From Anadara kagoshimensis (lineage: Eukaryota; Mollusca; Bivalvia; Arcoida; Arcidae): 64,000 nucleotides of DNA. The DNA is taken from contig CM037874.1 in assembly GCA_021292105.1 (NCBI GenBank), forward strand, positions 23,619,534 to 23,683,533. The letters are read 5' to 3'. The notes under the pieces are model-generated. The model did not search any database and had not been told where the DNA came from. It saw only the letters and a program-made list of their open reading frames with translations. Made by a program: the position numbers and the translations under genes. Positions 11,930 through 23,224 of the stretch are shown in pieces (the stretch's first letter is position 1; every line of letters starts with the position of its first letter).

Positions 11930-12301
11930 TAGGGTTGGTTGGCTGGTTGGTTGTATGCTGCTTGACGTCGAATCAGCAATTATTCAGCTTTTTGCGACGA
12001 GAACTATTTCATTAATTTCTATGGATTAATCTATGAACAATTTCGGGTATGCATGTGAAGTGCAAGTGTTTTGTCTGCCTTGTAATAGCGCGCACTCAGG
12101 GCGACTTTAAGGTGCTAGCACACCGAGTCAGTACGCCGCAGACAAGCGTACCACTCTTCCATTGCATTATACTGATACCAGGTTAATCAGTAAAGGCTCA
12201 TGGCAAGGAAAATTCACTTTCCCACAGCGGGACTCGAACTCACAGCGGTGAGAGACCCTGGATTTGTAGACTGACGCCTTATCCATTACACCACCGCGGC
12301 A
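11930..12301 (-). repeat. tRNA-derived SINE, type 2, near full length
   Basis: On the minus strand the head at 12301-12218 looks like a tRNA (GGTGGTGTAATGGATAAGGCG A box, GAGTTCGAGTCCC B box). The body ends in a (CCAA)n-like tail, seen on plus as ggttggttggctggttgg at 11934. A second copy without the head is at 32566-32765, and body fragments lie at 40537 and 52708. Confidence 0.8.
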
Positions 12302-12598
12302 TTTGCTTGGGATGAAAAGCACAAAAGACAATGCAGCTGTATATTGTGATATTCGTTACAGGTTAATGGGAAAGAACCAATTTTTAAGTTGCCTCAAATT
12401 ACTGAAAACCTCCGATTGTATTTTACGAGAAATTAATATTTTTTCTTAAACTTTTGTGGCGCAAAACCTTCTTTTAAGTATAATCATTTGCCATGTATAA
12501 AGCAAGCATTATTTCATTTTGTTTTGTGTAATATGGTTCTTTCCATATAATTTTGACCCCGTCTTTTACATACTTATTTTAAAACAACAGATAATAAT

Positions 12599-12780
12599 AG
12601 ACCAGTGTAAGAAGGATATGTTGTGCAAGATTCAATCTACATGTTTACCAGTATATATCTGATCACAAAATTGTCTGAAGGAATCATTGTTAGACCAGTG
12701 TAAGAAGGAAATGTTGTGCAAGATTCAATCTACATGTTTACCAGTATATATCTGATTACAAAACTGTCTGAAGGAATCTC
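12599..12780. repeat. Tandem duplication of ~92 bp
   Basis: Two adjacent copies beginning tagaccagtgtaagaagga, at 12599 and 12691, differ at only a few positions. Nothing else is recognised in 12302-13295. Confidence 0.85.
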
Positions 12781-13295
12781 TGAGTCCTTAAACGTGTATA
12801 GCAAAATACGCTTATCTAGTCATAGTCTTGCAATAGACGTATGGTGGTATAAATGGTTGTTAAGCATAACAGTTTTTGCTTTTACTATAAAACTGTATAG
12901 AGCTTGAGTATCACTTTATATTACTATGCCTTCTTTACACAAATTATATTAAACCTTATTACTTGGCAAAAGCGAGTATGTGTAAGTAAGGACAGTTGCT
13001 AATTGTGAGGTGTTAATTTTTTCCATCTTTTTACATTCGTAATTAAACTGTTAACACTTTGTTTTAATGTGCAGTCTTAATATATATTGCTCTATTACAG
13101 ATGACGTTCCGAAAAGGATCATTAGACCAATCCAATCAAAGCAGCCAACAGCAAATAAAAAGATTAGTTTGTAATGAGCGTATGGCTTTGTATATTTGAC
13201 AATTTTTCTTTTGTATAATCCAATGCTAATGCTTCAAAACTTTAACAAAAAGTGAAATTCTTATAATAATTTTTACTTTCAACTTTCCTTTTTTA

Positions 13296-13760
13296 TGCAG
13301 CAATATACCTGCTTCTCCTGCTTATGGTGTATTTGTTTTCCAATTAATACGTTATGATAGAGCTTGTTCCCACTACGGGGACTTTGTACAACGAAGTAGG
13401 CTGCTTGCAAATAAATTGTTGACTCAGGGATATTGCAAGTCTAGGCTTATCAAGGCCCTCAAAAAGTTTTATGGCTGTCATCACAGTATTGTTGACAGGT
13501 TTGATGTCTCTGTGTCCAGGATTGCCCTGGATATTTTTGACGTCTTATAGTTCCATGTTCTTTTCACACAATTTTGAATACACACGTGGCGGGTGTAGCT
13601 AGCTAAACAGGAGTTGCTTACCCTTCCGGAGCACCCGGCCTCACTTCCCTGGTGTACGTTCACGTGTCCAACCTAACTTGTGAGTTCCAAAGTTTTTACT
13701 TTGCTTCTGGATTGTGATTCGGATATGAATTAGTATGTTCGTTTTTGATTACCTAAGGAA
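13296..13760 (+). mobile_element. Penelope-like element, C-terminal RT part plus 3' tail
   Basis: Plus-strand translation from about 13300 gives the C-terminal part of the reverse-transcriptase polyprotein (IPASPAYGVFVFQLIRY, then SRLLANKLLTQGYCKSRL). The family tail follows: tagctagctaaacagg, ccttccggagcaccc, acctaacttgtgag, and the terminal catatgaattagtatgtt-like end. 5'-truncated, as is usual for retroelements. Confidence 0.8.
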
Positions 13761-14390
13761 CCTTTTAGCATATGGGTGGTCATACACTATTAAACACGCC
13801 ATTGCTATAGATTTATTAACACAGTTTACATGTATGTGTCGATTTATCAGAGAAATATTTAGAAACTTAAAACGAATGAATGTGCCAGATACTAAAGGGC
13901 TTTGATTTATTGTGATAAAATAAATTTATTATATATGCAAGTAAAGAGATTTATTTGAATCAATGTCATTTCACACAATAGATATATAATTTATGTTTAT
14001 AAGTTTAGTTTTAAGAGGAATGTACAGGCATTTTACATAGCTTTTTTGGTTTGTTTCAAACTATAATTTTAATTTTAAATACATGTGCAAGGTTGGTGGC
14101 ATTTATATAACGTTGATAACATAATATTCTTGGACCACACAAGTTACTTCATTTGATTTTCACAAAAGTACCTGTAAATTGACATTATTAAAGAATATTG
14201 ATTTATCAGCACTTAAATATATATATATATATGTTCAAGTTTAATGTGGTAAAATTTTAGTTTTTACTGGTTTAATCACTGCCAGAAAATACAAAGTCAT
14301 TTCATTAAAAAAAGTACATAGATTTACCATTCATCAGTATAAGTCTAAAGAGATGTTTCAGAATATCTAAGTCCGCCAATCTTTCTGAGA
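13761..14390. other. Intergenic, short (TA)n only
   Basis: A short ta run at about 14218-14232; otherwise nothing recognised. Confidence 0.5.
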
Positions 14391-14815
14391 AACACTGATT
14401 AACCCCAATCGTTTACTAAACAGAACAGGGAACTGTAAAGTTGTTAATAAATGTACAGCAAAACACGAATATTACGAACACTATAACACTAAATACATGG
14501 ATAGTGCGAAGTCAGATATTGGGCCCAACTGAACACTGATTAACCCCAATACTTTACTAAACAGAACAGGAAACTGTAAAAATGTTAATACATGCACAGC
14601 AAAACACGAATATTACGAACACTATAACACTAAATACATGGATAGTGCGAAGTCAGAAATGGGGCCGACTGAACACTGATTAACCCCAATACTTTACTAA
14701 ACAGAACAGGAAACTGTAAAAATGTTAATACATGTACAGCGAAACACGAATGTTACAAACACTATAACACTAAATACATGGATAGTACGAAGTCAGATAT
14801 TAGGCCCGACTGTTC
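14391..14815. repeat. Three tandem copies of a ~141-bp unit
   Basis: Units start aacactgattaacccc at 14391, 14532 and 14672 and run to about gcccgactg. Copies differ by a few substitutions. An open frame at 14722-14940 is an accident of the third unit. Confidence 0.9.
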
Positions 14816-15520
14816 CTGCACACATGTATAAGTCTATTTATAACAATATAACGAAATTATTTTATAACAAAAAGTTTAAAATAGCGTCACTGAGGCTTCG
14901 CTATAAACGTGTTTTATTGTATTGTGTGTTTTTATGTTAAAATTCATGTAGTTATGTACAGGTTAAACATATACTTGCATATAAAAAATAATTTGAATAA
15001 GAACATTTCAAATAGAACATTCTATATTTTTGCCGGTAGCAGCAGTGTACCTTACAGCATTGTGGGCTTTAATTTATACTAGTACATGTACGTATAGCTG
15101 CAATACCAACAGTTCTTCATTATAAAAACAATTTATCCCTTTTGGTAAATTGAATAGTGATAAAAACAAACATACTAATCCGTGTCCAAATCACAATCTA
15201 GAAACAAAACAAAAACTTTGGAACTGAAATTCTGATTACCTTGACAACGGCCAGGACGTCCAGTAATGTAATCTATGAATCTGATCATGTTCGTTAAAGA
15301 TTCCATGATGACTGACAAGATAATTAATTAACAAAAGCGTAGAATACTTAAAATACTTGTGTGGGTCTGAGATGGATTAAAGTAATGTTGTTTGAAGCTC
15401 ATTATGTCACTTTTAATTGAGGCGACCAGTTCAGGGATGGTGGTGGAAAGCAGATTCCCCGAACCTCCAATCTTCAATGAGTATTCTGGAAATGTTTCTT
15501 ACACTAAAGTTTATCAATAT
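14816..15520. other. Intergenic with a short Penelope tail remnant
   Basis: A minus-oriented tail remnant lies at about 15165-15245 (catactaatccgtgtccaaa ... aaactttggaactg). Nothing else recognised. Confidence 0.5.
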
Positions 15521-15524
15521 GTTA

Positions 15525-15790
15525 GCTTAGTTGGTAGAGTGGGTTGGGTCTGACCAAGACTGAATAGATGAAAATAAGCGATAACTGTATAAAATAAATA
15601 AAAGTCACTAGTCTTTCAGATGAGACGTTAAAACCGATATTTCGTGTTATGATAGGCACCAAACGATAAAGATACCACACTGCACATTGTTCCTAGACGC
15701 ATTGCAAAGATCAAACTTTCTGCCACATTACCGTTAACTAGTGTCGGGTCTATTTTGTAAACTATTTTTATTGGGATGTCAAAATCTCCA
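15525..15790 (+). repeat. Diverged SINE type 1
   Basis: Order of landmarks as in the SINE at 945 but with many changes: tagcttagttggtagag, ggtctgaccaagactga, agtcact..ctttcagatga, and attgggatgtcaaa at the end. Confidence 0.55.
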
Positions 15791-16800
15791 TTGAATTAGT
15801 TAACCACACTGTGGAATCTTCATGAAGGAGATTCGAACCCAGCTTGGTGATTATATTCACTGTGGCCAGTTATCAATAGATTTTCGATCATCGAGGTGCC
15901 TGTTTGGATCTGGTTCTTCAATTTTTCCAGAACCTTTCATTTCATATTTTCTAGCATATTTAAAAACAAACATACCAATTTATGTTCAAAACACAATTCC
16001 AAAACACTAAACGACTTTTACATAAAATAACAAACAACAGATTTATATAGAAAATAATACTTATTATCTTATTTAATATTGCACATAAATAAAATGGAAT
16101 ACATGTATAACAAATAAATATTTTAAAAATAATAAAATTGTGCTTTAGATATATACGGTGAACTTCATACTCCTCTTTCATGCAAAGATAAAACAAAATA
16201 TTCTCTCTGAAAAGCTGAAAAATAAATAACACTAGTGTAAGAAATTTGAGACAAAAGATATTATCTTAGTCTGGAATATCACTCTGACTTGAGTCGAATT
16301 GATTTTTTGATGAAATATAAAAAATACGTTGTTAGACAAATGTTCATATCTCCCTCAAACAAAGGCAATAAATTGTTTATTATACCGAAAGATAACCATG
16401 GTAATAAGAAAGACAGAAAAAAAGAAAAATATTTTCAAAAAGACAGTCTGAAAACATAAGTTCTTCTTCGATTCATTGCTTTTTCTCCTATCTGAACTCA
16501 TCGGAGACAAACGCTAAAACGTAGTGACTGATTCTCTATCGATTTTCAACAAGTATTTTTGTGTATTCTACGGCATTAGCTTAGTGTAAATAGAGCTCGC
16601 CAGCGTACCACGTGATCAATACCCCTTAGCGTTTGTGCGGAGCATTTTGGAAAACGTTTACGTCGAAATTTCCAGAGAAACGTCATTTTTACGGGAAAAC
16701 GTGAACTGAAGCATTTTTTTCCAATGGAAATAATTATTCCACAGAAACGCTATTGGGTATCACGTAGTACACTGGATAACCCCATTGTTTGTTTCATTTT
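15791..16800. other. Intergenic between SINE and gene 2
   Basis: A short minus Penelope tail end is seen near 15960-16010 (aacaaacataccaatttatg). Otherwise AT-rich with no supported gene. Confidence 0.45.
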
Positions 16801-16801
16801 C

Positions 16802-16872
16802 AATGGGGTTCGCCGCTGTTCCGCACAACATTTTAGAGCTATTTATCACTTGGTACAGCGGCGAACCCCATT
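16802..16872. repeat. Perfect inverted repeat, 18-bp arms
   Basis: aatggggttcgccgctgt (16802-16819) and its exact inverse complement (16855-16872), separated by 35 bases. The GC-rich arms stand out in AT-rich DNA. They lie just past the stop codon of the minus-strand secreted-peptide gene. Confidence 0.85.
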
Positions 16873-16877
16873 TAACG

Positions 16878-16883
16878 TTTATT
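16878..16883 (-). terminator. Possible polyadenylation signal of secreted-peptide gene 2
   Basis: AATAAA on the minus strand, 33 bases after the stop codon. This would give a very short 3' UTR, so a more distal site is possible. Confidence 0.4.
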
Positions 16884-16915
16884 TGTTAACACTTTGCATT
16901 CTTTGCATACCTTCA

Positions 16916-17628
16916 CTACCACCAAGGGTATCCACGTGGTCCCATCCCATATGCAAACCGCTCATTCATGAAATATGGACCATTCTGTCCACCCCATTGC
17001 GTTTCCCTTACTCTGTATGTCCCACTTCCGAGTACACCTATAAATAACAAAATAAAGTAGGCTTTACATAAAACAATGACATTATTAGTCTGATAATCTT
17101 TGTACTGCTATTCAGAATATTTTTAGTGTAGCTAGCTAAAGAGAATGTGCTTACTCTTCCGGAGCACCTGGTCTCGCTTCCCTGGTAGAACTTCACGTGT
17201 TTAACCTAACTTGTCGGTTTCAAAGTTTTTACTTTGCTTCTGAATTGTGACTCGGACATGGATTAGTGTGTTTGTTTTTTATTTGAAACGTTGACGTCAT
17301 GAAATAGAGACTCCAACAAGGTGCTAATACCAATGAGTAGTTCGGGTACAAATTAAATAAAAAATCATTCAAATTCGTTCATTGTCACTTTAGTACTAAG
17401 GATACAACATTTGCTAGATATATATTTGTACAAGAAACATCACCGAATTTAAACACAATATTAGATAGCAAGAATACCAACATGTAAAATTTAAGAAATT
17501 TAGAAGCATTTTAAAAATAGTTTAAAGGTTACCCTACCTTGCACGTGTTGGCCACCATTAATGACCCTGGACTGTGTCTGAGCACACAGCAATGAAAACA
17601 ATAACGCTACTATAGCTGCCAATTTCAT
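16916..17628 (-). CDS. Small secreted peptide, paralog 2 (two coding exons)
   Basis: On the minus strand the coding exons are 17628-17538 and 17037-16916, with a phase-1 GT-AG intron. They give 70 residues and a TAG stop. Residues 1-20 are a signal peptide (LAAIVALLFSLLCAQTQS). The mature part contains GGQHVQGVLGSGTYRV, aligned with QNQHVSGVLGSGTYHV of the gene at 7797-9093, then a W-x-x-Q and an NERFAYG block matching NHQRFGW there. It ends GMGPRGYPWW. There is no cysteine in the mature part, and Gly and aromatics are frequent. It lacks the tiny third exon of paralog 1. The ATG follows a splice acceptor (attacag) by one base, as in paralog 1. The coding intron contains a Penelope tail (17125-17285). 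Function unknown: I infer secretion, and the shared core suggests a conserved peptide family, but I know no named family with this motif. Confidence 0.75.
17125..17285 (+). mobile_element. Penelope-like element tail in the intron of gene 2
   Basis: tagctagctaaagagaatg, ccttggtag-like and acttgtcggtttcaaagt blocks and a terminal ggacatggattagtgtg. Tail only, 5'-truncated, inserted antisense to the host gene. Confidence 0.8.
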
Positions 17629-17684
17629 ACTGTAATAATAATAATGAAAAAAATCATAGAAAAACGGAATATAAACAGTGAGAA

Positions 17685-17748
17685 GACAAACCCGTCTATA
17701 AAGGCCACCTAAGGGAACCAATAAAAGTGGCCTTTATTGGCAGATGGC

Positions 17749-17801
<53 letters not shown>

Positions 17802-17864
17802 CAAATGATATGAATAAAGGACTGACCTATATATACTGGTGGCCTTTAAGGTAAATTGGACTGT
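17685..17864. mobile_element. MITE family P (pogo/Tigger-like ends) with (TA)n expansion
   Basis: The left end cccgtctataaaggccacc and right end ggtggcctttaaggtaaatt-ggactg-ta match the other family copies (22887, 24573, 31598, 48481). The middle has been replaced or expanded by (TA)n at about 17750-17798. It lies in the 5' UTR intron of secreted-peptide gene 2. Confidence 0.75.
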
Positions 17865-18246
17865 ATATACATATATAAATGGTACATAAAAGAGATTACC
17901 AAAGTTTCACAATAAGAAATGGACTTATCACGCACCTGTAGAACATTCACAAGTTGTTCTTGATACGTAATATTATTAGAGGTTTTGCATTTTTTAAATT
18001 TTACTTGCTTACTTACTTTGTAATATATGACGACATCGGTTCTAAACAAAACAACAACAAAAAAACCCAAATCAGTGCAAACCATGTATATTGTTATTCC
18101 GAAAGATAATATACGACTTAACAATTCTCAATCTCGGTTCAAAAGTTGTACCCTTCAAGCATCAACAATGGTTAATATTAATATAAAATTTATTTTACAA
18201 CTACAACCTAAAACACACTTAAATCAGAAAACCAAAATCACTATTC

Positions 18247-18248
<2 letters not shown>

Positions 18249-18295
<47 letters not shown>
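18249..18295. repeat. (AG)n microsatellite
   Basis: Uninterrupted ag repeats inside the predicted 5' UTR intron of gene 2. Confidence 0.95.
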
Positions 18296-18298
<3 letters not shown>

Positions 18299-18345
18299 GC
18301 ACACATATCTCATTATTGTACATTATGAGTAAAGCTTAGACTTAC

Positions 18346-18398
18346 CTTTTGACTTAAATTAATTATTATGTAAGTTTCTTCAAAGTGTTTGTGTTAAT
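18346..18398 (-). other. Predicted non-coding first exon of secreted-peptide gene 2
   Basis: On the minus strand a donor AAAAG|gtaagt ends the exon at 18346. It would join the acceptor at 17630-17631, one base before the ATG, with a 716-base intron. The 5' end is set by the TATA box and is approximate. Confidence 0.45.
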
Positions 18399-18420
18399 TG
18401 TGGCATTGTGCTGACGTCCC

Positions 18421-18428
18421 CTTATATA
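18421..18428 (-). promoter_or_regulatory. TATA box of secreted-peptide gene 2
   Basis: tatataag on the minus strand, followed by a GC-containing stretch and a donor 75 bases downstream. The layout matches gene 1. Confidence 0.5.
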
Positions 18429-19060
18429 CTCTAAATCAAAGAAAAAAATTTCGACAAAATCAACAACAAAGTCTGGAGAATTCGACGAGTAAACAAAAAC
18501 AGGAAACACAATAGACAATAGATTTGATTCAATGATAAATTTCATTCATAAAGTTGTTTAATGTTTTCTCCCACGTAACTGACGTACAATTGTGTTTTTT
18601 ATGTTTATAAACGTAATTACAAATTGCGTATAATGTTATAATGGTTTTTCTTGGTATTATGATTAAGTTTCTAGCTATTTATTTCGAATATTTACGTAAT
18701 ACATAACATCAATGACCAGAAAACATCAAGCAGTGTTGGCGTTTGCAGTGATGGTCACTAGTGACTGTGTAATAAGAAGGCGTCCAGAACAATGACACTT
18801 ACACGGACAGATATATCTTAATGTCAACAGTCATTGTTCAAAGGCCAAAATATTTATATATTGATAAAACATTTATTAGATATGACAGAAACATTATGTT
18901 GGCATTTAGGAAAAGCAAACAATACATCTTTGGTTGTTAAATTTTCTATGTAAAATAAATTTGAATAGAAATACAATTAGCTTGTCAAAAGTTTATTTGA
19001 AATAAAAAAAATGGATTTCATAAACACAAATAGAAGATTAACCATAATTTATTTCGCTTA
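18429..19060. other. Intergenic, upstream of gene 2
   Basis: Nothing recognised beyond AT-rich sequence. Confidence 0.45.
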
Positions 19061-19062
19061 CT

Positions 19063-19628
19063 GTAGAATACTTTTTTATCGCGAGAGATTTATTAACGCG
19101 TAATTTCGCAAGGACTCTCAGTCGTGAATTCAAATAACACGCGAATATTTTAAGAATCACGAAAATTTATAAGCCAAATTTAAAACATGACGACAATAGA
19201 CTATGACCGTAAAGGTTATATAGCATGTATTATAAGATGCAATAAAGTAAGTCGTAACTTGCAAGGTTCCATTGAAATTTCCCGTTAAACAGGCTTACTT
19301 AAAGTTTCCTTTCAACCGTTTACAAAAAAGTCTTGAAGAAACTTCACCGTAACTTACAAGGTTCCATTAAAATCTCCCGTTAAACACTGACTAATGAGGC
19401 TCAATTAAAAATTTCCCTTCATCTGTATACAATGACTATGGGACATTAAGAACCGATCAACAAAACAAGGGCCCTAAAGACAGGTAGATAACTATATAGC
19501 TGCCAGAAAGTGGACGCGAAATTAAATATGAACCTGGATTGTGGACGCGAATACACGTATTCGCGAAATGAAGCTCAGATGTAAGTACGCGAAATTTGAT
19601 ACTCGCGATATTAAAGTAATCTACAGTA
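19063..19628. mobile_element. TIR element, ~565 bp, with cgcga-rich ends
   Basis: The left end tactgtagaatacttttt-atcgcgag and right end ctcgcgatattaaagtaatc-tacagta are inverse complements with a few mismatches. The interior repeats cgcgaat/cgcgaaat motifs. No transposase, so non-autonomous. Superfamily uncertain. Confidence 0.7.
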
Positions 19629-19819
19629 TTTGTTTCATTTAGGTTGAATACTCATTTTGCTTATTATGGCGTGACAAATTTTAAGGTTACTTTGACAATT
19701 GCAAAGTACATCTCCTACCAAGAAGTTTGGAGACCCGTATATACGCATTGTTAAACAACAATTTTGCTACTTTTGGTACTTTTAATTTTGACATCTATTA
19801 TTTGTCGGAGGATTAGTTC

Positions 19820-20100
19820 GTTAGCTCACCTCACCTCACCTCACCTCACTTCACTTACCTCTTCGTGCCCTCTGGCACATAAGGCACCAATACACCTTTT
19901 CCACGATTCTCTGTCTTTGGCAGGCAGCAGCTCTTGCTAACACACAGTTTTTCCATCCCAGTTGTGTTCTTTCTTTCTCTGTTGTTTTTCGCCATGTTGT
20001 TTTTGGCCGACCTATTTTCCTCTTTCCTTCTGAGTGTCATGTAATTTCGGTGGTACAAATCTTGCTGCTTTCCATTCTAAGAACATGGCCAATCTACCTC
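19820..20100. repeat. (TCACC)n plus possible retroelement end
   Basis: The run cacctcacctcacctcac at 19827 is followed by cttcgtgccctctggcacat and cattctaagaacatggccaa. This resembles a 3'-truncated LINE remnant in minus orientation ending in a short repeat. The family is not certain. Confidence 0.35.
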
Positions 20101-20226
20101 CACTTTCTTATTCTTATTATGTTATTTGCTTAAATTAAACACATGAACTTTCCACCATAGAAGTGGGGTCGGGTCCTCCGAAGAAATAAGAAATAGGTTC
20201 TTGTTAACATCTAATCGTTATCGTTA

Positions 20227-20336
20227 TGTCATATACCATTTTTTGAATTTAATCATAAAATACATTCAAAAAATGGTATATGACAATAATTTTTTGAATG
20301 TATTTTATGATTAAATTCAAAAAATGGTATATGACA
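20227..20336. repeat. Near-perfect palindrome, 47-bp arms
   Basis: Starts tgtcatataccattttttga and ends tcaaaaaatggtatatgaca. The inner sequence tttaatcataaaatacattc is also inverted. The first 59 bases alone are palindromic, so it is two overlapping copies of a small palindromic unit. A diverged copy lies near 44785-44850. Confidence 0.85.
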
Positions 20337-20912
20337 GTTATATTAAATGTTTCTACTCGTAAATGATTGAATGAATTAAAATATAAAGTATTGGAATGGA
20401 CAGTAATTTAATTTTTTTAAATATATAGATAAAATACTTGGAATTAGTTTTAAATTAATATTTTAAGGAATTGAACGTTACATGATGATGAAAAAATAGG
20501 ATCAACGATTTTGCTTTCTAGTTTTTTATTTTAAATGCATCGGGACACCTATTTGTTAAGATTAAAACAATTAACATAATATAAGTTAAATATGCTTTGA
20601 TAAAACTTTTTATAATAAATGAATTTATCTAACATTAGATTAGTTTTTCTATGTGATTTGACGAATTACAAGTTTTAAAGAGCACGCATGATACAGAATC
20701 TTTGGCGGTAAAGTTAACGTCGGATTTCTCATTGTGACGTCATTGGTGAATCTCCGATTTGTCAAATGTAAAATTTATGATGACGTCATTACCACAGAAC
20801 ATATGACATAACATAGTTCAGTGTTTTTTTGTGGTGTAAACTATATTTTTCACAAAAGGTGTTGTTTTTATTATTTTAAATGGCCTAGTTGGAAATGTTA
20901 GATAAAATATCA
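20337..20912. other. Intergenic, nothing recognised
   Basis: AT-rich sequence only. Confidence 0.45.
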
Positions 20913-21049
20913 TATACACAGTGTGTATGTACAACCCTTCGTATCAGGTCTCGTCGTTTTTAGTGGCCGTATCACTACTAGTCGTGATACGGCTACTAAA
21001 AAAGGACGACACCTGATACGGAGGGTTGTACAAATAGACTGTGTATATA
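20913..21049. repeat. Long hairpin (TIR-like palindrome), ~137 bp
   Basis: atatacacagtgtg...tacaaccctt...tatcaggt on the left and acctgatac...agggttgtac...actgtgtatat on the right pair almost fully. The apex is tatcactactagtcgtgata. This is a compact foldback element or hairpin MITE. Confidence 0.85.
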
Positions 21050-22360
21050 ATATGTATGTCTTAAAATGTGTCTTCTAAAATTGTCTTGTATGCTGGTAAC
21101 AGATAACAGATGTTTTTCTTCTAAAGTATTGCTTTTATTAAATCGCTTGTTTTTAAGATCCGTTTAGATTGTTTAATTAAATCCATCATGGATACCAAAG
21201 CGAAAAATCATATTTATATGTCACATAGCTGTCAAAAACCACCTTAATGAAATTTTAATTAAAAGTTCATTAAATAGTTTTTGAGTACTGAAGTGCCCTA
21301 ATATTTGACCGTGAAATTAGTAAAGAATTAACTGGTATGTTCAGACTCTTATATACGTATGTTATTTTCCAGGAAAAACTAACTAAGGATGGACATCCTT
21401 ACATAACTAACATATTTTACAAAAAACTACATGCAATATACATTACATTGTCATAAATGTCTCGGAATGCATTGTCAAGTATTAAATTTTACGTAATAAT
21501 TTTATCTATCCTTGGTAATTAAAACTTGATTACAAGTTCAAAGTTGACGTTTATTTCATAAACGTTCCTAAATTCCTGATTAACTGTAGCCGAACGTCTT
21601 AAAGGTATGAGTTTAAAATTACTGATTAAAAAGTCAATGTTGATTTAGGCATATGAAACTACCGGAATCTCGCCGCTAATGGACGCCATTTTGTTTTTAT
21701 ATATGGTATTTTTCATGATTAATTTTCGTCGGCTTCCAATGTAAGGGAATCTTCAGACACTTTTAGATTTTGGTTTCCCATTAACATGCGCATTTTAGAC
21801 TAAAGCATAATTTTTATTGACAGGATTTGACCTCATGTCTTTAAAGATAAGAAACTATCTTAACACGTAACGAGTTAATATAACTATCTGATTATGTAAT
21901 AACATGAATGACACATGCAAATGTTCATTGGTCAGAAACCAGTAAAGATTGTATAGCAGAAACAAAGTGGTCTTACAGTTGCAAGGGGCAATATACTCTC
22001 TTTTCATTTTTTATATCATGGATATGAAAACGTAAAGACAGAATTGCTATGAACAAATGCCAATAGAATAGATCCTTTGTATTGGCCAAAATATGAAAAA
22101 TCTAATATAATACTATTACTTTTTCATTTAAATACAATCATATTTTGGGTATTTAAAAAATAGCTGTTTATTTAGAAGTTCACATCTTTTCAACCATGTG
22201 TTTGAAACTAGATATCGGAAGTCGTTCGTCTATATTATAATGAATTAAGTTAGTTCATTGTACTTTGGTCAGTTGTTTTTATTCAAATAATTATTCAATA
22301 TGCAATGTCCTTGATTCAAGTTTTAATTTCATTCAAATAATAAAAAAACATGATGGATAT
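21050..22360. other. About 1.3 kb with nothing recognised
   Basis: No open frame of note, no splice framework and no repeat that I can identify. Confidence 0.45.
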
Positions 22361-22365
22361 ATACG

Positions 22366-22367
<2 letters not shown>

Positions 22368-22402
<35 letters not shown>
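22368..22402. repeat. (CA)n microsatellite
   Basis: Uninterrupted ca repeats followed by short imperfect ones. A shorter (CA)n is at 23159-23175. Confidence 0.95.
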
Positions 22403-22408
<6 letters not shown>

Positions 22409-22886
22409 CGCTTTTATGATTAACGAAAAGATAATGTTCACGGATATATACGTCAACTGTTTATTCTGACAATTCGGGCACAGACACACACAAAACCCCC
22501 ATTTTCTGACCTGTTTCGTTTATATTTTGTAAACAAATACTACTACAACATATTGGTATAAACACATTAATTACCGTTTATTTCCTTGTTACATCTATTA
22601 TTCTGATAACTTATAAATAAATTATAACATGGTTTTTACATTATTTGATAATGGCAGTTACAATGTTTATATTTAGATCAACAATTTCAAAAATGGTATT
22701 ATAAATAGAAACACAATGACACCTAACATGAAATCTAATTTGATGAACATATTTCAAACGGTCATAGCAATACACACTTTTAGGACAAACATACCAATAT
22801 GGACATAGTCATTAAATTAACAATGTTTACATATACGCTAGGTAAAAATACAAAACAAAATGTTTTCAATACATTCCCGAACTAAT

Positions 22887-23063
22887 ATAGCCGAACCTAC
22901 CTTCAAGGCTACCTCTATATAAGGGTCACCTCTTTATAAACACCAGTACAATTGTATCTCATTTGTTCTTTATTCATATTACTTGAACCTGCATATAAAG
23001 GCCACATGCCCATAAAATCTACTTTTACTGGTTTCCTTTGATGGCCTTTATAGACAGGTTTGA
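22887..23063 (-). mobile_element. MITE family P, diverged copy
   Basis: Inverted copy: ggcctttatagacaggtttg near 23042-23063 is the left end on the minus strand. acctaccttcaaggct near 22895 is the other end. The middle keeps ttctttattcatattacttg. Confidence 0.75.
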
Positions 23064-23224
23064 CTTTATTTATTAACAGTATCAGAGAGTACCATATACC
23101 TTGAGTACACAAATGAGCCTACGAACGTAACTCACCATATTGGGAGAAACCTGTAGCCACACACACACACACACACCGATCCTTTAAATCAAATAAAAAA
23201 CATCAGTCAATGGCCAATCTTCGA

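Noticed and set aside
13100-13174. Possible small exon after ctattacag (DVPKRIIRPIQSK...)
   Set aside because: Acceptor-like sequence and 23 codons to a stop, but no partner exon and no match to the peptide genes.
16724-17047. 107-codon plus-strand open frame
   Set aside because: Antisense to exon 2 of secreted-peptide gene 2 and running through an inverted repeat.
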